Origin: Candidatus Mailhella merdavium
GTDB taxonomy: Bacteria > Desulfobacterota > Desulfovibrionia > Desulfovibrionales > Desulfovibrionaceae
Length of the DNA stretch: 49,231 bases
Reading direction: 5' to 3'
Assembly (NCBI GenBank): GCA_019119045.1
Contig: DWXS01000034.1
Coordinates: 1-49,231 of the forward strand
The notes beneath the pieces were generated by a model that saw nothing but the letters and a program-made list of their open reading frames with translations, was not told where the DNA came from and did not search any database. The stretch's first letter is position 1. Every line of letters starts with the position of its first letter. Shown here in pieces: positions 39,907 to 49,017 of the stretch. The translations under genes and the position numbers were made by a program.

Positions 39907-41385
39907 ATGATGAAAATCATCATTGTCGCACCAGATGCGGACAAGTGGGATCTCGGCCTGCCCAATGTCGAAATTGTCCCGCCCCGCCGCTACATCACCG
40001 AACCGCGCTTTCTTCACTACGGACGCTGCCGCGTTCTCAATCTCTGCCGCAGCTATCAGTACCAGAGCAATGGTTATTATGTCTCTCTGCTGGCCACGGC
40101 GCGCGGACACCGCCCTACGCCCAGCGTCTCCACCATGCGGGATCTGCACGGCGGCTTTTTTGCCAACTATATTGATTCCGAACTGGAAGAACTGATCCAG
40201 AAAAGTCTTGCTCCCCTGCAAAGCGAATCCTTCACGCTGAGCATTTATCTCGGCCGCAATATGGCAAAACGCTATGAAAAACTGTGCCTGCGCCTGTTCA
40301 ACATGCTGGCGGCTCCCCTGCTGCGGGCACAGTTCATCAAGGGCAAGCAGGGCAAATGGCAGTTGCGCCGTATTCACGCCATAGCGTTTTCCGAAGTGCC
40401 GGACGAGCATCGCCCCTTCCTTATGGAAGCCATACGCGACTTCTGCAGCAGCCCGGCCAGAGCGGTACATGCGCTGCGCCCGGCGGCCTTCTCTCTGGCT
40501 ATGCTCGTCAATCCCGACGATCCCCTGCCCCCCTCCAATAAAAAGGCTCTGGACAATTTCATCAAGGCAGGGGCCAGACTCGACATGAGCGTTCAGCTCA
40601 TCACGAAGGATGAATTCGCGCATCTCCCGGAATATGACGCTCTGTTCATCAGGGATACAACGCAGGTAAACAATCATACCTATCGTTTTGCCCGCAGAGC
40701 GGAACTTGAGGGAATGCCCGTCATCGACGATCCCATGTCCATTCTGCGCTGCACGAACAAGGTCTATCTTGCGGAACTCATGGCGCATCACCGCATCCGC
40801 ACGCCCAAAACCGTCATCGTCCATGCGGAGAACGTCCATACGGCATACAAGAGTCTGGGCTTTCCCTGTATTCTCAAACAGCCGGACAGCTCCTTCTCGC
40901 TCGGCGTCATAAAGGTGGACTCGCCGGAGGAATTTGCGGCAGGCTGCGCGGAAATGCTGGATAAATCCGAACTCATCATCGCGCAGGAATTCCTGCCGAC
41001 CGCCTTTGACTGGCGGGTGGGCGTGCTGGCGGGCAAAGCGCTTTATGTCTGCAAATACTATATGGCCGAACATCACTGGCAGATTTACAACAAAAAGGCC
41101 AAAACCGAAGATGACAAATGGGGAATGACCGAAACCCTGCGCATCGAGGATGCGCCGCCCGCCGTGATCAAAACGGCCGTGGATGCGGCAAAGCTCATAG
41201 GAAACAGTCTGTACGGCGTCGATATCAAGGAGATCAACGGCGTGCCCTGCATCATTGAAGTCAACGACAATCCCAGCCTTGACGCGGGCATTGAAGACGA
41301 AGTCCTCGGTATGGAATTGTACACGACCATTCTGAAAGAATTTCGGGATCGTATCATCAATCTGCGGAGCAGAAACAATGTCTGA
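39907..41385 (+). CDS. RimK-like ATP-grasp ligase with N-terminal RLAN domain
   Basis: A 492-residue protein. The first ~170 residues match the RimK-like ATP-grasp N-terminal domain (VLNLCRSYQYQSNGYYVSLL). The ATP-grasp domain starts near residue 260 (PMSILRCTNKVYLAELMAHH) and contains FPCILKQPDSSFSLGV (phosphate-binding loop), WRVGVLAGKALYVCKYY and the Mg-binding EVNDNPSLDAGIED. It ligates a carboxylate to an amine at the cost of ATP. The partner molecules are unknown. The end overlaps the GCS2 gene by eight bases, so the two are coupled. AAGGA lies before ATG 39907 (39910 is an alternative). Confidence 0.92.
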   Translation: MMKIIIVAPDADKWDLGLPNVEIVPPRRYITEPRFLHYGRCRVLNLCRSYQYQSNGYYVSLLATARGHRPTPSVSTMRDLHGGFFANYIDSELEELIQKSLAPLQSESFTLSIYLGRNMAKRYEKLCLRLFNMLAAPLLRAQFIKGKQGKWQLRRIHAIAFSEVPDEHRPFLMEAIRDFCSSPARAVHALRPAAFSLAMLVNPDDPLPPSNKKALDNFIKAGARLDMSVQLITKDEFAHLPEYDALFIRDTTQVNNHTYRFARRAELEGMPVIDDPMSILRCTNKVYLAELMAHHRIRTPKTVIVHAENVHTAYKSLGFPCILKQPDSSFSLGVIKVDSPEEFAAGCAEMLDKSELIIAQEFLPTAFDWRVGVLAGKALYVCKYYMAEHHWQIYNKKAKTEDDKWGMTETLRIEDAPPAVIKTAVDAAKLIGNSLYGVDIKEINGVPCIIEVNDNPSLDAGIEDEVLGMELYTTILKEFRDRIINLRSRNNV

Positions 41386-42628
41386 GCTGTTACCTGCGCC
41401 CCTTTCCCTTTTTCAGGGATACGGGGTGGAAATAGAATACATGGTAGTAGACAGGGAAACGCGGGAAATACGTTCCATCGTGGATACCCTGCTCGACGAT
41501 CTGGAAAAAAATCCCGACGCCTCCACGCGCACGGAAAACAATCCTTACGGCAGCGTGGAATGGTCGAACGAACTGGTAGCTCATGTGGCGGAAGCAAAGT
41601 GCGCGGAGCCTGAACCCTCTCTGTCCGGATGGCTCGAGCCTTTGAATAGCAGCGTCGATCATGTCAACGCGCTGCTCGCGCCGCACAACGCCTGTCTTAT
41701 GCCCTCGGCGGCCCATCCCTGGATGAATCCGGCAAAGGATCCCAAGCTCTGGCCGCACGAATATCACGAAATTTATGCGGAATACGACCGTATTTTCGGC
41801 TGCAACACCCACGGCTGGACAAATCTGCAAAGCGTACATCTCAATCTGCCTTTTTCCGGAAAGGAAGAATTCGGACGCCTGCATGCCGCCATACGCCTTG
41901 TTCTGCCGCTCATACCGGCGCTGGCGGCCTCCTCTCCCTACCTCGACGGTCGCTGGACAGGCCTGCTCGATGCGCGGATGCAGTATTACCGGTATAATTC
42001 AATGGCCATTCCCAACATGACCGGCGATCTCATTCCGGAAGCCGTGTTCACACCGGAAGAATATCAGACGGATATTCTCGAACCCATTTACGCGCAATCG
42101 GCTCCTCTGGATCCCACAGGCATTCTGCACGACGAGTGGGCCAACGCGCGCGGCGCCATTGCACGCTTTGACCGCAACGCCATTGAAATCCGGGTGACGG
42201 ACAGTCAGGAATGCCCTCTGGCCGATCTGGCCGTCTGTTTTGCCGTGGCCGGCGCGGTACGTCTGCTGACGGAAGAACGCTTCGCCCCGCTGGAAACGCA
42301 GAAAAACTGGAGCGTGGCGCGTCTCTACCGCCTCTTCTTCGATGCCGTGCGCGGCGCGGATCTCGCTCCGGTACTTGATCCCGAATACGCCTCTCTCTTC
42401 GGACTCAATAATAAACATGCCAGTTTCGGCGAAATATGGGCCTCGCTGCTGGACAGGCCGGAGCTGCAATCGCCGTTGTTCCGACCATGGTTTGATCTGT
42501 TCCGGGAACGCGGCCCTCTGGCGCGACGTATGGTCGAACGTGCCGGTCTGACGCCCTCCCGTTCCGATCTGCACGGTATCTGCGACGAGCTGTGCGCCTG
42601 TCTGGCTGAAAAAACATTCTTTGTGTGA
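41378..42628 (+). CDS. GCS2-type carboxylate-amine ligase (glutamate-cysteine ligase-like)
   Basis: A 416-residue protein of the glutamate-cysteine ligase GCS2/YbdK superfamily. It contains GYGVEIEYMVVDRETREI near the N-terminus with the Mg-binding Glu residues, SVEWSNELVAHVAEAKC, GWTNLQSVHLNLPFSG and AIEIRVTDSQECPLADLAV. GCS2 enzymes form an amide bond between glutamate (or another acid) and an amine or cysteine. It overlaps the RimK-type gene by eight bases. Two different amide-forming enzymes in succession imply a small peptide or an amino-acid conjugate. A classical glutathione route is not supported, because no glutathione synthetase of ordinary type is present. Confidence 0.92.
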   Translation: MSELLPAPLSLFQGYGVEIEYMVVDRETREIRSIVDTLLDDLEKNPDASTRTENNPYGSVEWSNELVAHVAEAKCAEPEPSLSGWLEPLNSSVDHVNALLAPHNACLMPSAAHPWMNPAKDPKLWPHEYHEIYAEYDRIFGCNTHGWTNLQSVHLNLPFSGKEEFGRLHAAIRLVLPLIPALAASSPYLDGRWTGLLDARMQYYRYNSMAIPNMTGDLIPEAVFTPEEYQTDILEPIYAQSAPLDPTGILHDEWANARGAIARFDRNAIEIRVTDSQECPLADLAVCFAVAGAVRLLTEERFAPLETQKNWSVARLYRLFFDAVRGADLAPVLDPEYASLFGLNNKHASFGEIWASLLDRPELQSPLFRPWFDLFRERGPLARRMVERAGLTPSRSDLHGICDELCACLAEKTFFV

Positions 42629-42732
42629 TTTCGAGCCGGGTGCGGCAGGCAAGCTCGGCTCTCCGGAGCGCGCAGAACGACGCACGCTCAGGAAGAAGGC
42701 GCAACGCCTCCGTCCGGTCCCGGGAGCCGCTT

Positions 42733-43437
42733 ATGCCCATAGCCTTTCTCATTTCCTGCGAACATGCGGTCAACAGCGTTCCCCCAGCCTATGCCGCTCT
42801 TTTCCCCGATTCTGCACTGCTGAACTCCCACAGAGGCTGGGATCCGGGAGCGCTGGACGCTGCGCGTCTGTGGGCGGACAGCCTGAACGCCCCTCTTTTT
42901 ACAAGTTCCGTCACACGTCTGCTCTGCGACTGCAATCGTTCCCCTTCCCATCCCTCCGTCTGGTCTTCAGCCACCCGTGCGCTCTCTCGGCCGGAAAAAA
43001 CAGCCATACTCGCAGTATGGCATAGCCCGCATCGGGAGGCTGTCAGAAAATGCGTCGCACGTATGCTGAAAGAGTTCGCCTTTGTCATCCATCTCGCCGC
43101 CCACAGCTTTACCCCGGAGCTGGATGGAAAAGTCCGCAAGATGGATATAGGGCTGCTCTACGATCCTTCCCGCAGCACGGAAAAAAGTCTGGCCTCGGCA
43201 TGGAAAAGGGAACTCTGCCGCAACCGTCCCGAACTTCAGGTTCGTCTCAATGCGCCGTACAAAGGAATTTCCGACGGACTGCCCACAGCGTTACGCAAAG
43301 AGTTTGACGAACGCTATCTCGGCTTTGAAGTAGAATTCAATCAGGCTCTTCTGAAGCAAGGTTCTTTTCCCGCCCTGCCCGTACTTCAGAGTCTGAAACA
43401 GGCAATTTCCCGCTGTCCCCAGCTTTCCGCCCGCTGA
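42733..43437 (+). CDS. N-formylglutamate amidohydrolase family protein
   Basis: A 234-residue zinc-dependent amidohydrolase-like protein. Metal-site signatures are FLISCEHAVNSVP (Glu/His), HRGWDPGALDAARLW and VIHLAAHSFTPELDGKVRKM, the last with the His of the zinc site. Family members hydrolyse N-formyl-glutamate or, in amidoligase clusters, release amino acids from an amide. I start at ATG 42733, preceded by GGGAG; a longer ORF from 42625 has no such site. It is the fourth gene in the plus-strand row and could remove a protecting group from the ligase product or recycle it. Confidence 0.88.
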   Translation: MPIAFLISCEHAVNSVPPAYAALFPDSALLNSHRGWDPGALDAARLWADSLNAPLFTSSVTRLLCDCNRSPSHPSVWSSATRALSRPEKTAILAVWHSPHREAVRKCVARMLKEFAFVIHLAAHSFTPELDGKVRKMDIGLLYDPSRSTEKSLASAWKRELCRNRPELQVRLNAPYKGISDGLPTALRKEFDERYLGFEVEFNQALLKQGSFPALPVLQSLKQAISRCPQLSAR

Positions 43438-43612
43438 ACGCGGATTCCGGGCCGTTCAAACATTATGTATACTGCTGTCTCCAGCGTCGAATCGGAGATT
43501 CCGTGTCGGCACAGTCCTCAGTGTCCGCCGGATATAAGCCTCCGGAAGAAGGGATACGACGGAGGCACGGAACATATCGCGCTGCCGGAGACTGCTTTTT
43601 TTCACGTTTTAG

Positions 43613-43618
43613 TATAAT
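43613..43618 (+). promoter_or_regulatory. Possible -10 element ahead of the methyltransferase gene
   Basis: A perfect TATAAT preceded by TTTTAG lies 93 bases before the methyltransferase start, in the longest gap of the row (273 bases). The -35 region is unclear, so the methyltransferase/ATP-grasp pair may or may not have its own start. Confidence 0.35.
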
Positions 43619-43710
43619 CGTGCTGAAACGCTTTCTCGGCTGCACCTGCGGACGCTTGCTCCGTCCCTTCAGATAAAGCCTTTTCATAGCCGTGCCGGGA
43701 GGATAGCCCC

Positions 43711-44589
43711 ATGCACAAAGATCTTCACGAAGCCAATCGTCTTTCCTGGAATGTCGCCACAAGGGCGCACAACAGCCATAAAATCAATCAGGCGGATTTT
43801 CTGCGCCGTGGCGGAAGCACTCTGTTTCCTGAAGAGCGTATGCTGCTGGGCGATATACGCAATCTGCACATTGCTCATCTGCAATGCAACGCGGGGCAGG
43901 ACAGTCTGAGCCTCGCCGCCCTCGGCGCGCAGGTCACCGGCGTGGATATCAGCGATGAAGCCATAGATTTTGCCCGGCGTCTCTCGCTGGAGAGCGGTAT
44001 TTCCGCAAACTTTATCCGGGCTGATGTTTATGACTGGCTGGATGAGGAAGCCTCAACGCACCCGGCCGCGTACGATATCGTTTTTTCTTCCTATGGATTC
44101 CTTTGCTGGCTTTCCGATCTTGACGCCTGGGCCGAGGGTATCCACGCCATTCTCAAGCCGGGCGGCCGCTTTGCAGCCGTGGAATTTCACCCCTTTGCCA
44201 TGTGCCTTGACCAGAACTGGAACCTCGTCTACGACTACGGAGGGGGCATCCCCCTCTGCGAAAAAAGCGGTGTGAGCGACTATGTGCGGCTTTCCGGCGA
44301 AGCTCTGGCCCCTTCGGGCTATCAGGACGGAGAGGAGTGCTTCCATAACCCCTTTCCCTCTCACGAGTTTTATCATGGGCTGGGGGAGCTGATAAGCGCG
44401 CTGACAGGCGCGGGCTTTACGCTGAGCAGCCTCAGGGAATATCCCTATGCCAACGGATGGGAACCCTTTGCAGATATGCGGCATGGCGAAGGAGAACATG
44501 CGCGACGACGCTACCCTCCCGCAATGTACAAGGGGCGTCCCTTTCCCAGCCTGCCCCTCATGTTCTCGCTGGATGCCAAAAAAATCTAA
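43711..44589 (+). CDS. Class I SAM-dependent methyltransferase
   Basis: A 292-residue protein with a Rossmann-type methyltransferase core. Motif I is NAGQDSLSLAALGAQVTGVD, followed by the acidic loop ISDEAIDFARRL, motif II-like ADVYDWLDEE and IVFSSYGFLCWLSDLDAWAE, and LKPGGRFAAVEFHP, the usual motif III. A ~90-residue C-terminal part follows. GGAGGA lies seven bases before ATG. It resembles small-molecule methyltransferases. In this row it probably methylates the amidoligase product or a building block, possibly on a carboxylate, amine or hydroxyl. The substrate is unknown. Confidence 0.88.
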   Translation: MHKDLHEANRLSWNVATRAHNSHKINQADFLRRGGSTLFPEERMLLGDIRNLHIAHLQCNAGQDSLSLAALGAQVTGVDISDEAIDFARRLSLESGISANFIRADVYDWLDEEASTHPAAYDIVFSSYGFLCWLSDLDAWAEGIHAILKPGGRFAAVEFHPFAMCLDQNWNLVYDYGGGIPLCEKSGVSDYVRLSGEALAPSGYQDGEECFHNPFPSHEFYHGLGELISALTGAGFTLSSLREYPYANGWEPFADMRHGEGEHARRRYPPAMYKGRPFPSLPLMFSLDAKKI

Positions 44590-44610
44590 CCGACCTTTTC
44601 TGGAAATATC

Positions 44611-45765
44611 ATGATTTTTCTTGATCGCCCCTATGTTTCCGACTTTTTTCTGAACTACCTTTGCGAATCCGGCCGCGCGGTACTGCACACACCCTTCACC
44701 GAAGAACTTGCCGGAACCTGCCCTTCAGAGCGTCCGCTGAATCTGGTGGATGACCCGGAAGCGGAAAAGCTCTGTCGTTCCGGAGAACGGCTCTACTCAA
44801 ATTCGGAGAACGCTCTTGACTGGATACTCCTTCATCTCGGAGATATGCCTCAGGCCGACAGCATCCGCATCATGAAGGATAAGGCGGCTCTGCGTCGTCT
44901 GCTGAGAGAGTTGGATCCGGATTTTTTCTTTCAGGAGATCCCGGCAGCGGAACTGTACTCGACTGATATCTCCTCCTGGCCCCGCCCCTTTGTCCTCAAA
45001 CCGGCCGTCGGTTTTTTCAGCGTAGGAGTACACACCATACAGCGTGATGAAGACTGGAAAAACGCGCTGGAAGCCCTTGCCCTCGATGCAAAGCAGAGCG
45101 GCTTTCCGGAAAGCGTGGTAAATCAGACCCGCTTTCTTGTGGAGCAGTATATCCGCGGCGAGGAATACGCTGTGGATCTCTATTTTGACGAAGAGGGAGA
45201 ACCTGTCATTCTGAATATTTTCCAGCACCGCTTTTCCTCTTTTTCAGATGTGAGCGACCGCCTCTATATCACGGGAGAAAAAATCATCCGCGCCAATCTG
45301 CCCCGTTTCACAGCGTGGTTCCGCAAAGTTAACGCAAAGATCGGCGCACGCAATTTTCCGGCCCATGTCGAACTGCGTGTGGAAGGCGATCATATCCTGC
45401 CCATAGAATTCAACCCATTGCGCTTTGCCGGACTGTGTACCACGGATATGGCGGCCTTCGCCTTCGGGCTGAACACGGTAGATACTTATCTGAACGGAAA
45501 AAAGCCGGACTTTGATACGCTCCTCGCTGGTCGAAAGGGCAAAACCTATAGCATGATCCTGCTGGATAAGCCTAAAAACCTGCCCCCGGACGCACGGCTC
45601 GACCCAGAAAAGCTGATCGCCGCCTTCCAGCACGTGCTGGAAGCACGCTTCATCAACATCCCGGAGCTTCCCCTGTTCGGCTTCCTGTTTACGGAAACGG
45701 ATGAGGATCATGAGGACGAACTGGAACGAATTCTGAAATCAGATCTTACGGAATTTCTGTTCTGA
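44611..45765 (+). CDS. ATP-grasp domain ligase, second in the row
   Basis: A 384-residue protein with an ATP-grasp core: IRIMKDKAALRRLLRELDPD, the phosphate loop PFVLKPAVGFFSVGVHTI, FLVEQYIRGEEYAVDLYFDE and the metal-binding VEGDHILPIEFNPLRFAG. It is not closely RimK-like. The first ~100 residues form the preATP-grasp part. The C-terminal ~110 residues are an extension not usual in the short family members. It starts 21 bases after the methyltransferase stop and has a weak ribosome-binding site, so coupling is likely. It presumably attaches another amino acid or amine to the product. Confidence 0.88.
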   Translation: MIFLDRPYVSDFFLNYLCESGRAVLHTPFTEELAGTCPSERPLNLVDDPEAEKLCRSGERLYSNSENALDWILLHLGDMPQADSIRIMKDKAALRRLLRELDPDFFFQEIPAAELYSTDISSWPRPFVLKPAVGFFSVGVHTIQRDEDWKNALEALALDAKQSGFPESVVNQTRFLVEQYIRGEEYAVDLYFDEEGEPVILNIFQHRFSSFSDVSDRLYITGEKIIRANLPRFTAWFRKVNAKIGARNFPAHVELRVEGDHILPIEFNPLRFAGLCTTDMAAFAFGLNTVDTYLNGKKPDFDTLLAGRKGKTYSMILLDKPKNLPPDARLDPEKLIAAFQHVLEARFINIPELPLFGFLFTETDEDHEDELERILKSDLTEFLF

Positions 45766-45776
45766 CAGGAGCCGTC

Positions 45777-46229
45777 ATGAAACTTGCCGAAGCACTTATC
45801 CTGCGCGCCGACATTCAGAAGAACATCGCTCAACTGCGGGAACGCCTTCTGCTCAATGCAAAGGTTCAGGAAGGAGACAGCCCGGCGGAAAATCCCGAAG
45901 AACTCATGGATACGCTTGCTGTTCGGACAGCAGCCTTCATTGAGCTGGTTCAGCGCATCAACAGGACAAACGCTGCGCCCCTTGCCGAGGGCAGTCGTAT
46001 TGCGGATCTCCTGGCGGAGCGTGACGCTCTCACCACACAGGCAAAAATTCTGCGCGAATTTCTCAAGGAAGCATCCTCCAAGACAGACCGCTACTCCGCC
46101 AAGGAAATAGCCATTATCAGTACCGTCAATGTTGCGGCAAAGCAAAAAGAATGCGATCTGCTCGCAAAGCGTATACGGGAACTCGACACACGGATTCAGG
46201 GTTTAAACTGGACGACGGAATTAATGTAA
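45777..46229 (+). CDS. DIP1984-like (DUF6847/septicolysin-type) helical protein
   Basis: A 150-residue, almost fully helical protein resembling the DIP1984 family, with KLAEALILRADIQKNIAQL at the start and LDTRIQGLNWTTEL at the end. AGGAG lies before ATG, 11 bases after the ATP-grasp gene, so it is cotranscribed. Function is unknown. The septicolysin name comes from an old report of a pore-forming toxin in a distant member and should not be taken as function. It may be a small substrate-handling or stability partner of the cluster, or an unrelated passenger. It is the last gene of the row; a bidirectional terminator follows. Confidence 0.75.
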   Translation: MKLAEALILRADIQKNIAQLRERLLLNAKVQEGDSPAENPEELMDTLAVRTAAFIELVQRINRTNAAPLAEGSRIADLLAERDALTTQAKILREFLKEASSKTDRYSAKEIAIISTVNVAAKQKECDLLAKRIRELDTRIQGLNWTTELM

Positions 46230-46410
46230 TTTCCAGAGACGGTAACAATGCAGGGGCGGATATAGCCAAACTACTGAAGGAGCAGCGCAGAGCAGCTGCA
46301 TTTAATACAGCTATTGCTCAGTCTTGTCACAACAGTATCCTGAACGCGTATTCTTACTACCATATATCGACTTGCATTGCAGGGCGGGAAAGGGGCTTAC
46401 TCTGGAAAAA

Positions 46411-46447
46411 GAAAAGCGGCATCCGACAGAAACGGACGCCGCTTTTC
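46411..46447. terminator. Bidirectional terminator between the amidoligase row and the DUF533 gene
   Basis: Stem AAAAGCGGC-a-TCCG and CGGA-c-GCCGCTTTT with a seven-base loop. T-runs flank both sides, so it can serve the plus-strand row and the convergent DUF533/YebE gene. Confidence 0.8.
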
Positions 46448-46496
46448 CTGTATATTCTGCCGGAAGGTCAAGACTTTCCGGCAAAGCCTTTTTTCC

Positions 46497-47189
46497 TTAT
46501 GCGGGCAGTTCCGCCAGTTGCCTGCGAGCCTGATCTGCCTCCCGTTCCAGCACTTCCTTGCGGGCAGCCGGGATACGCAGAGCCTGCGCCAGTCCGTCAA
46601 GATAACCGCGCTCCATGAAATGATCGATATCCACAATCAGACAGGAAAGGCGGTACACATCCTCGCCCTGCTCTGCCGACTGCACCCGCGCCGCCAGAGA
46701 GGCGGGATTCAGAGATGCCCCCAGCAGACCCTTCACAAGATCATCCACATTCTGACCGGGGAAGAGGCGACTCACGGCCTGCTCAATACGGCTGCGCTCC
46801 GTATCGTCAATATGTCCGTCCGCTCGTGCGGCAAAGACCATGGCCTCCAGAAGCAGCATAGCCGTGGGGTCAGCCTGAACGGTCGAGGCGTTCACCGGCG
46901 TCGCAACAGAAGCCGGGGACGGAGCGGCAACGGACTGCCCCTTGTTCTGAGACCATTTCTGATAAAAATTCCAGGCTACGGCTCCCGCTCCGACGAGCGC
47001 GGCGTTCTTTACCATATCCTTGGAAAGAACCGTGCCGAGCAGCGCGCCCAACGCCCCGGCTCCGAGCAGACCGCCTACGCCTCCAGGGGCTTCCCTGCCG
47101 AGGGTGGATGCCGTACTTTTCGCCTTATCTGTCAATGTTCCCAGAGTTGCTCCAAGTGTGCCGCTGTTCAGTATGTCAAAAAGAGACAT
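46497..47189 (-). CDS. DUF533/YebE family protein (TerB-like)
   Basis: A 230-residue protein. The N-terminal third has a glycine-rich hydrophobic stretch (GGLLGAGALGALLGTVLS, about 39-56) and ALVGAGAVAWNFYQKWSQNK. A proline/serine linker follows, then a TerB-like helical domain (LLLEAMVFAARADGHID to READQARRQL) typical of DUF533/YebE. The function is unknown; the fold is shared with tellurite resistance protein TerB. The DGHID segment could bind a metal through acidic residues. It stands alone with its own terminator. Confidence 0.82.
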   Translation of the reverse strand: MSLFDILNSGTLGATLGTLTDKAKSTASTLGREAPGGVGGLLGAGALGALLGTVLSKDMVKNAALVGAGAVAWNFYQKWSQNKGQSVAAPSPASVATPVNASTVQADPTAMLLLEAMVFAARADGHIDDTERSRIEQAVSRLFPGQNVDDLVKGLLGASLNPASLAARVQSAEQGEDVYRLSCLIVDIDHFMERGYLDGLAQALRIPAARKEVLEREADQARRQLAELPA

Positions 47190-47826
47190 GAAAAACCTCG
47201 CTTGTCTTGTCGATTATCGTACCGCGCGGGATCGCGCATTCGCATCGGAAAGAAACAGTTCATCTTTTCCATTCTTCAATATAAGGGCTATGACGACGAA
47301 AGACAAGGCAGGGGCCGGCACTTCTCCATATCTTCCTCAATATATGCCGAATCTTTCCCTTCTCCTTAAGCCTTAAAACATATTCCAGTTCCCGAAAAAG
47401 GAAAATCTTACCAGTCCGCCGAGTAAGTTCACAGGCTCCGCAGCCGACGGCATAAGCCCGTACAGGCGTTCAAGACACGAATCCTTTTTGGCACATGACA
47501 GGACGCAGCCTCTTCTCATTCGCACCCCTTCAGCCTGAAAAAGCTGACGGACATGTAATTTTTACCTGTTCACTTTTCTGCTCTTGAAGTTTTACCGGAA
47601 AGGCATCTTTTCATCACTTTTCCGGCATGAGGCTTACCGGAATCAGGTTGTTCAACCCTCTATGTCTGCACACAATTCCTTTATTCACTGTCATGGCAGA
47701 TCCTCCATCAAAAAATACGTCCTGACTGAAACGGCTCCCTCTCCTCAGGCAATGTTACAGCTTCTCTTGCCTTTCCCCAGAAATCATGTTCAGTTTAAAA
47801 AAATTGCATCCAGCCTAAAAAAAGAG
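47190..47826. other. Intergenic region between DUF533 gene and tRNA-Asp
   Basis: About 640 bases in which I see no supportable gene. The 83-codon ORF at 47584-47835 has no recognisable features and runs into the tRNA promoter. The promoter of the DUF533 gene should lie in its left part. Confidence 0.4.
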
Positions 47827-47855
47827 TTGACTTGAAAAGCTGATATGGATAATGT
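47827..47855 (+). promoter_or_regulatory. Sigma-70 promoter of tRNA-Asp
   Basis: TTGACT (47827-47832), a 17-base spacer and TAATGT (47850-47855), with a start about nine bases ahead of the mature tRNA. Confidence 0.75.
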
Positions 47856-47870
47856 CTTCTGACCGATTAC

Positions 47871-47947
<77 letters not shown>

Positions 47948-47953
47948 TATTTC

Positions 47954-47987
47954 AGCCCTACAATATTGTTTTGTGGGGCTTTTTTTA
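47954..47987 (+). terminator. Intrinsic terminator after tRNA-Asp
   Basis: Stem AGCCC-ta-CAA and TTG-tg-GGGCT (with small mismatches) followed by eight T. It lies seven bases after the CCA end and points towards the convergent IclR gene. Confidence 0.75.
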
Positions 47988-48077
47988 TGCCTGTTTCCCC
48001 GGGCCATGTCAGATATACAGCTATACCGCCCCATACCCTACCAGATCCGCTGGTTACGTATCGGCTCATCACAAAAT

Positions 48078-48866
48078 TCAGACAGAAGTCGAACCGGTCT
48101 GAACTTTTCCGCTCAATCTCTCGGAAATTTCTTCACTGGCTTCACGAAGAAGCACGACATAAAGATTTACGTCTTCCTCACTGACCAGAGGCAATGTCAC
48201 AATGGAAACAGACAACGAGGCAAGCAGGCGGCCCTGCGCGTCCATAATGGGAACCGAGACTGCGGATGCTCCGGGCAGACGTTCGTTGCGGGAACAGCAG
48301 TAGCCCTGCTTGCGGATGGCGGCAAGCATCAGAGAGACGCTGTTCCAGTCCTCGCCCAGCTCATCGACGTGATCGTGAAAAATCTGCTGTTGCACGCGCT
48401 CGGGAAGATAGGCCCAGAGAATTTTGCCCGATGCCCCCTTATACATGGGAAGAGGGGTAAACATGGGAATACGCTGGCGTATTTCCTGAGACGGATCATG
48501 AACCAGCTCTATACACAGTCTGGTATTATTACGGCCAAGTACGTTCAGGCCCACGCTGTGATGTATTTTTCTGGAAAGACCATTCATCACAGGGCGCGCA
48601 GCCTGCCGCAAAGCATCGAACGGCGGACTTCTGTGAGCGGCCATACGTAACATGACATCGCCCAGCCCATAGCCCTTGCCGTATTTCTGAAGGAACCCCG
48701 CATCAACCAGATGTTTCAGCAACCTGAAGCAGGTTGACTGGGGGATACCCGTCATCTGGATGATCTCCCGAGTATCAAGACTGTTCTGTTCCGAAGCAAA
48801 TAAAGCAAGGATGGCAAGCGTTCTGTCAATGGCTCCCGTCCCGCTTTTCATGGGGTCATCTTTCAT
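48078..48866 (-). CDS. IclR family transcriptional regulator
   Basis: A 262-residue protein. The N-terminal winged helix-turn-helix (about 10-75) contains AIDRTLAILALFASEQNSLD and GIPQSTCFRLLKHLVDAGFL. A C-terminal effector-binding domain follows, with GKILWAYLP, QGYCCSRNERLPGASAVSVP and RLLASLSVSIV. AAGGA precedes ATG 48866. IclR regulators control catabolic operons and respond to small acids. No catabolic operon is adjacent in this window: tRNA-Asp is convergent, and any target would lie to the right of the window or elsewhere. Confidence 0.93.
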   Translation of the reverse strand: MKDDPMKSGTGAIDRTLAILALFASEQNSLDTREIIQMTGIPQSTCFRLLKHLVDAGFLQKYGKGYGLGDVMLRMAAHRSPPFDALRQAARPVMNGLSRKIHHSVGLNVLGRNNTRLCIELVHDPSQEIRQRIPMFTPLPMYKGASGKILWAYLPERVQQQIFHDHVDELGEDWNSVSLMLAAIRKQGYCCSRNERLPGASAVSVPIMDAQGRLLASLSVSIVTLPLVSEEDVNLYVVLLREASEEISERLSGKVQTGSTSV

Positions 48867-49017
48867 GATATCCTTGTGCGAAAAGAAGGGGATTGGCTTT
48901 TATGAACAAGCCGCAGCCTGTCGACGCCAATGCTGAAAATTTACCAGAAAAATCTTGACCTTTTTCGTCGGACGTCCCGAACAAAGCACATTTCCTGACA
49001 TATGCGCGCCATGCGGC

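Noticed and set aside
41378..42628. Glutathione synthesis as the role of the GCS2 gene
   Set aside because: No normal glutathione synthetase partner; the neighbours are a peptidase, RLAN-RimK ligase and amidohydrolase, which fit another product.
47584..47835. 83-codon plus-strand ORF before tRNA-Asp
   Set aside because: No similarity pattern or ribosome-binding site, and its end runs through the tRNA promoter.
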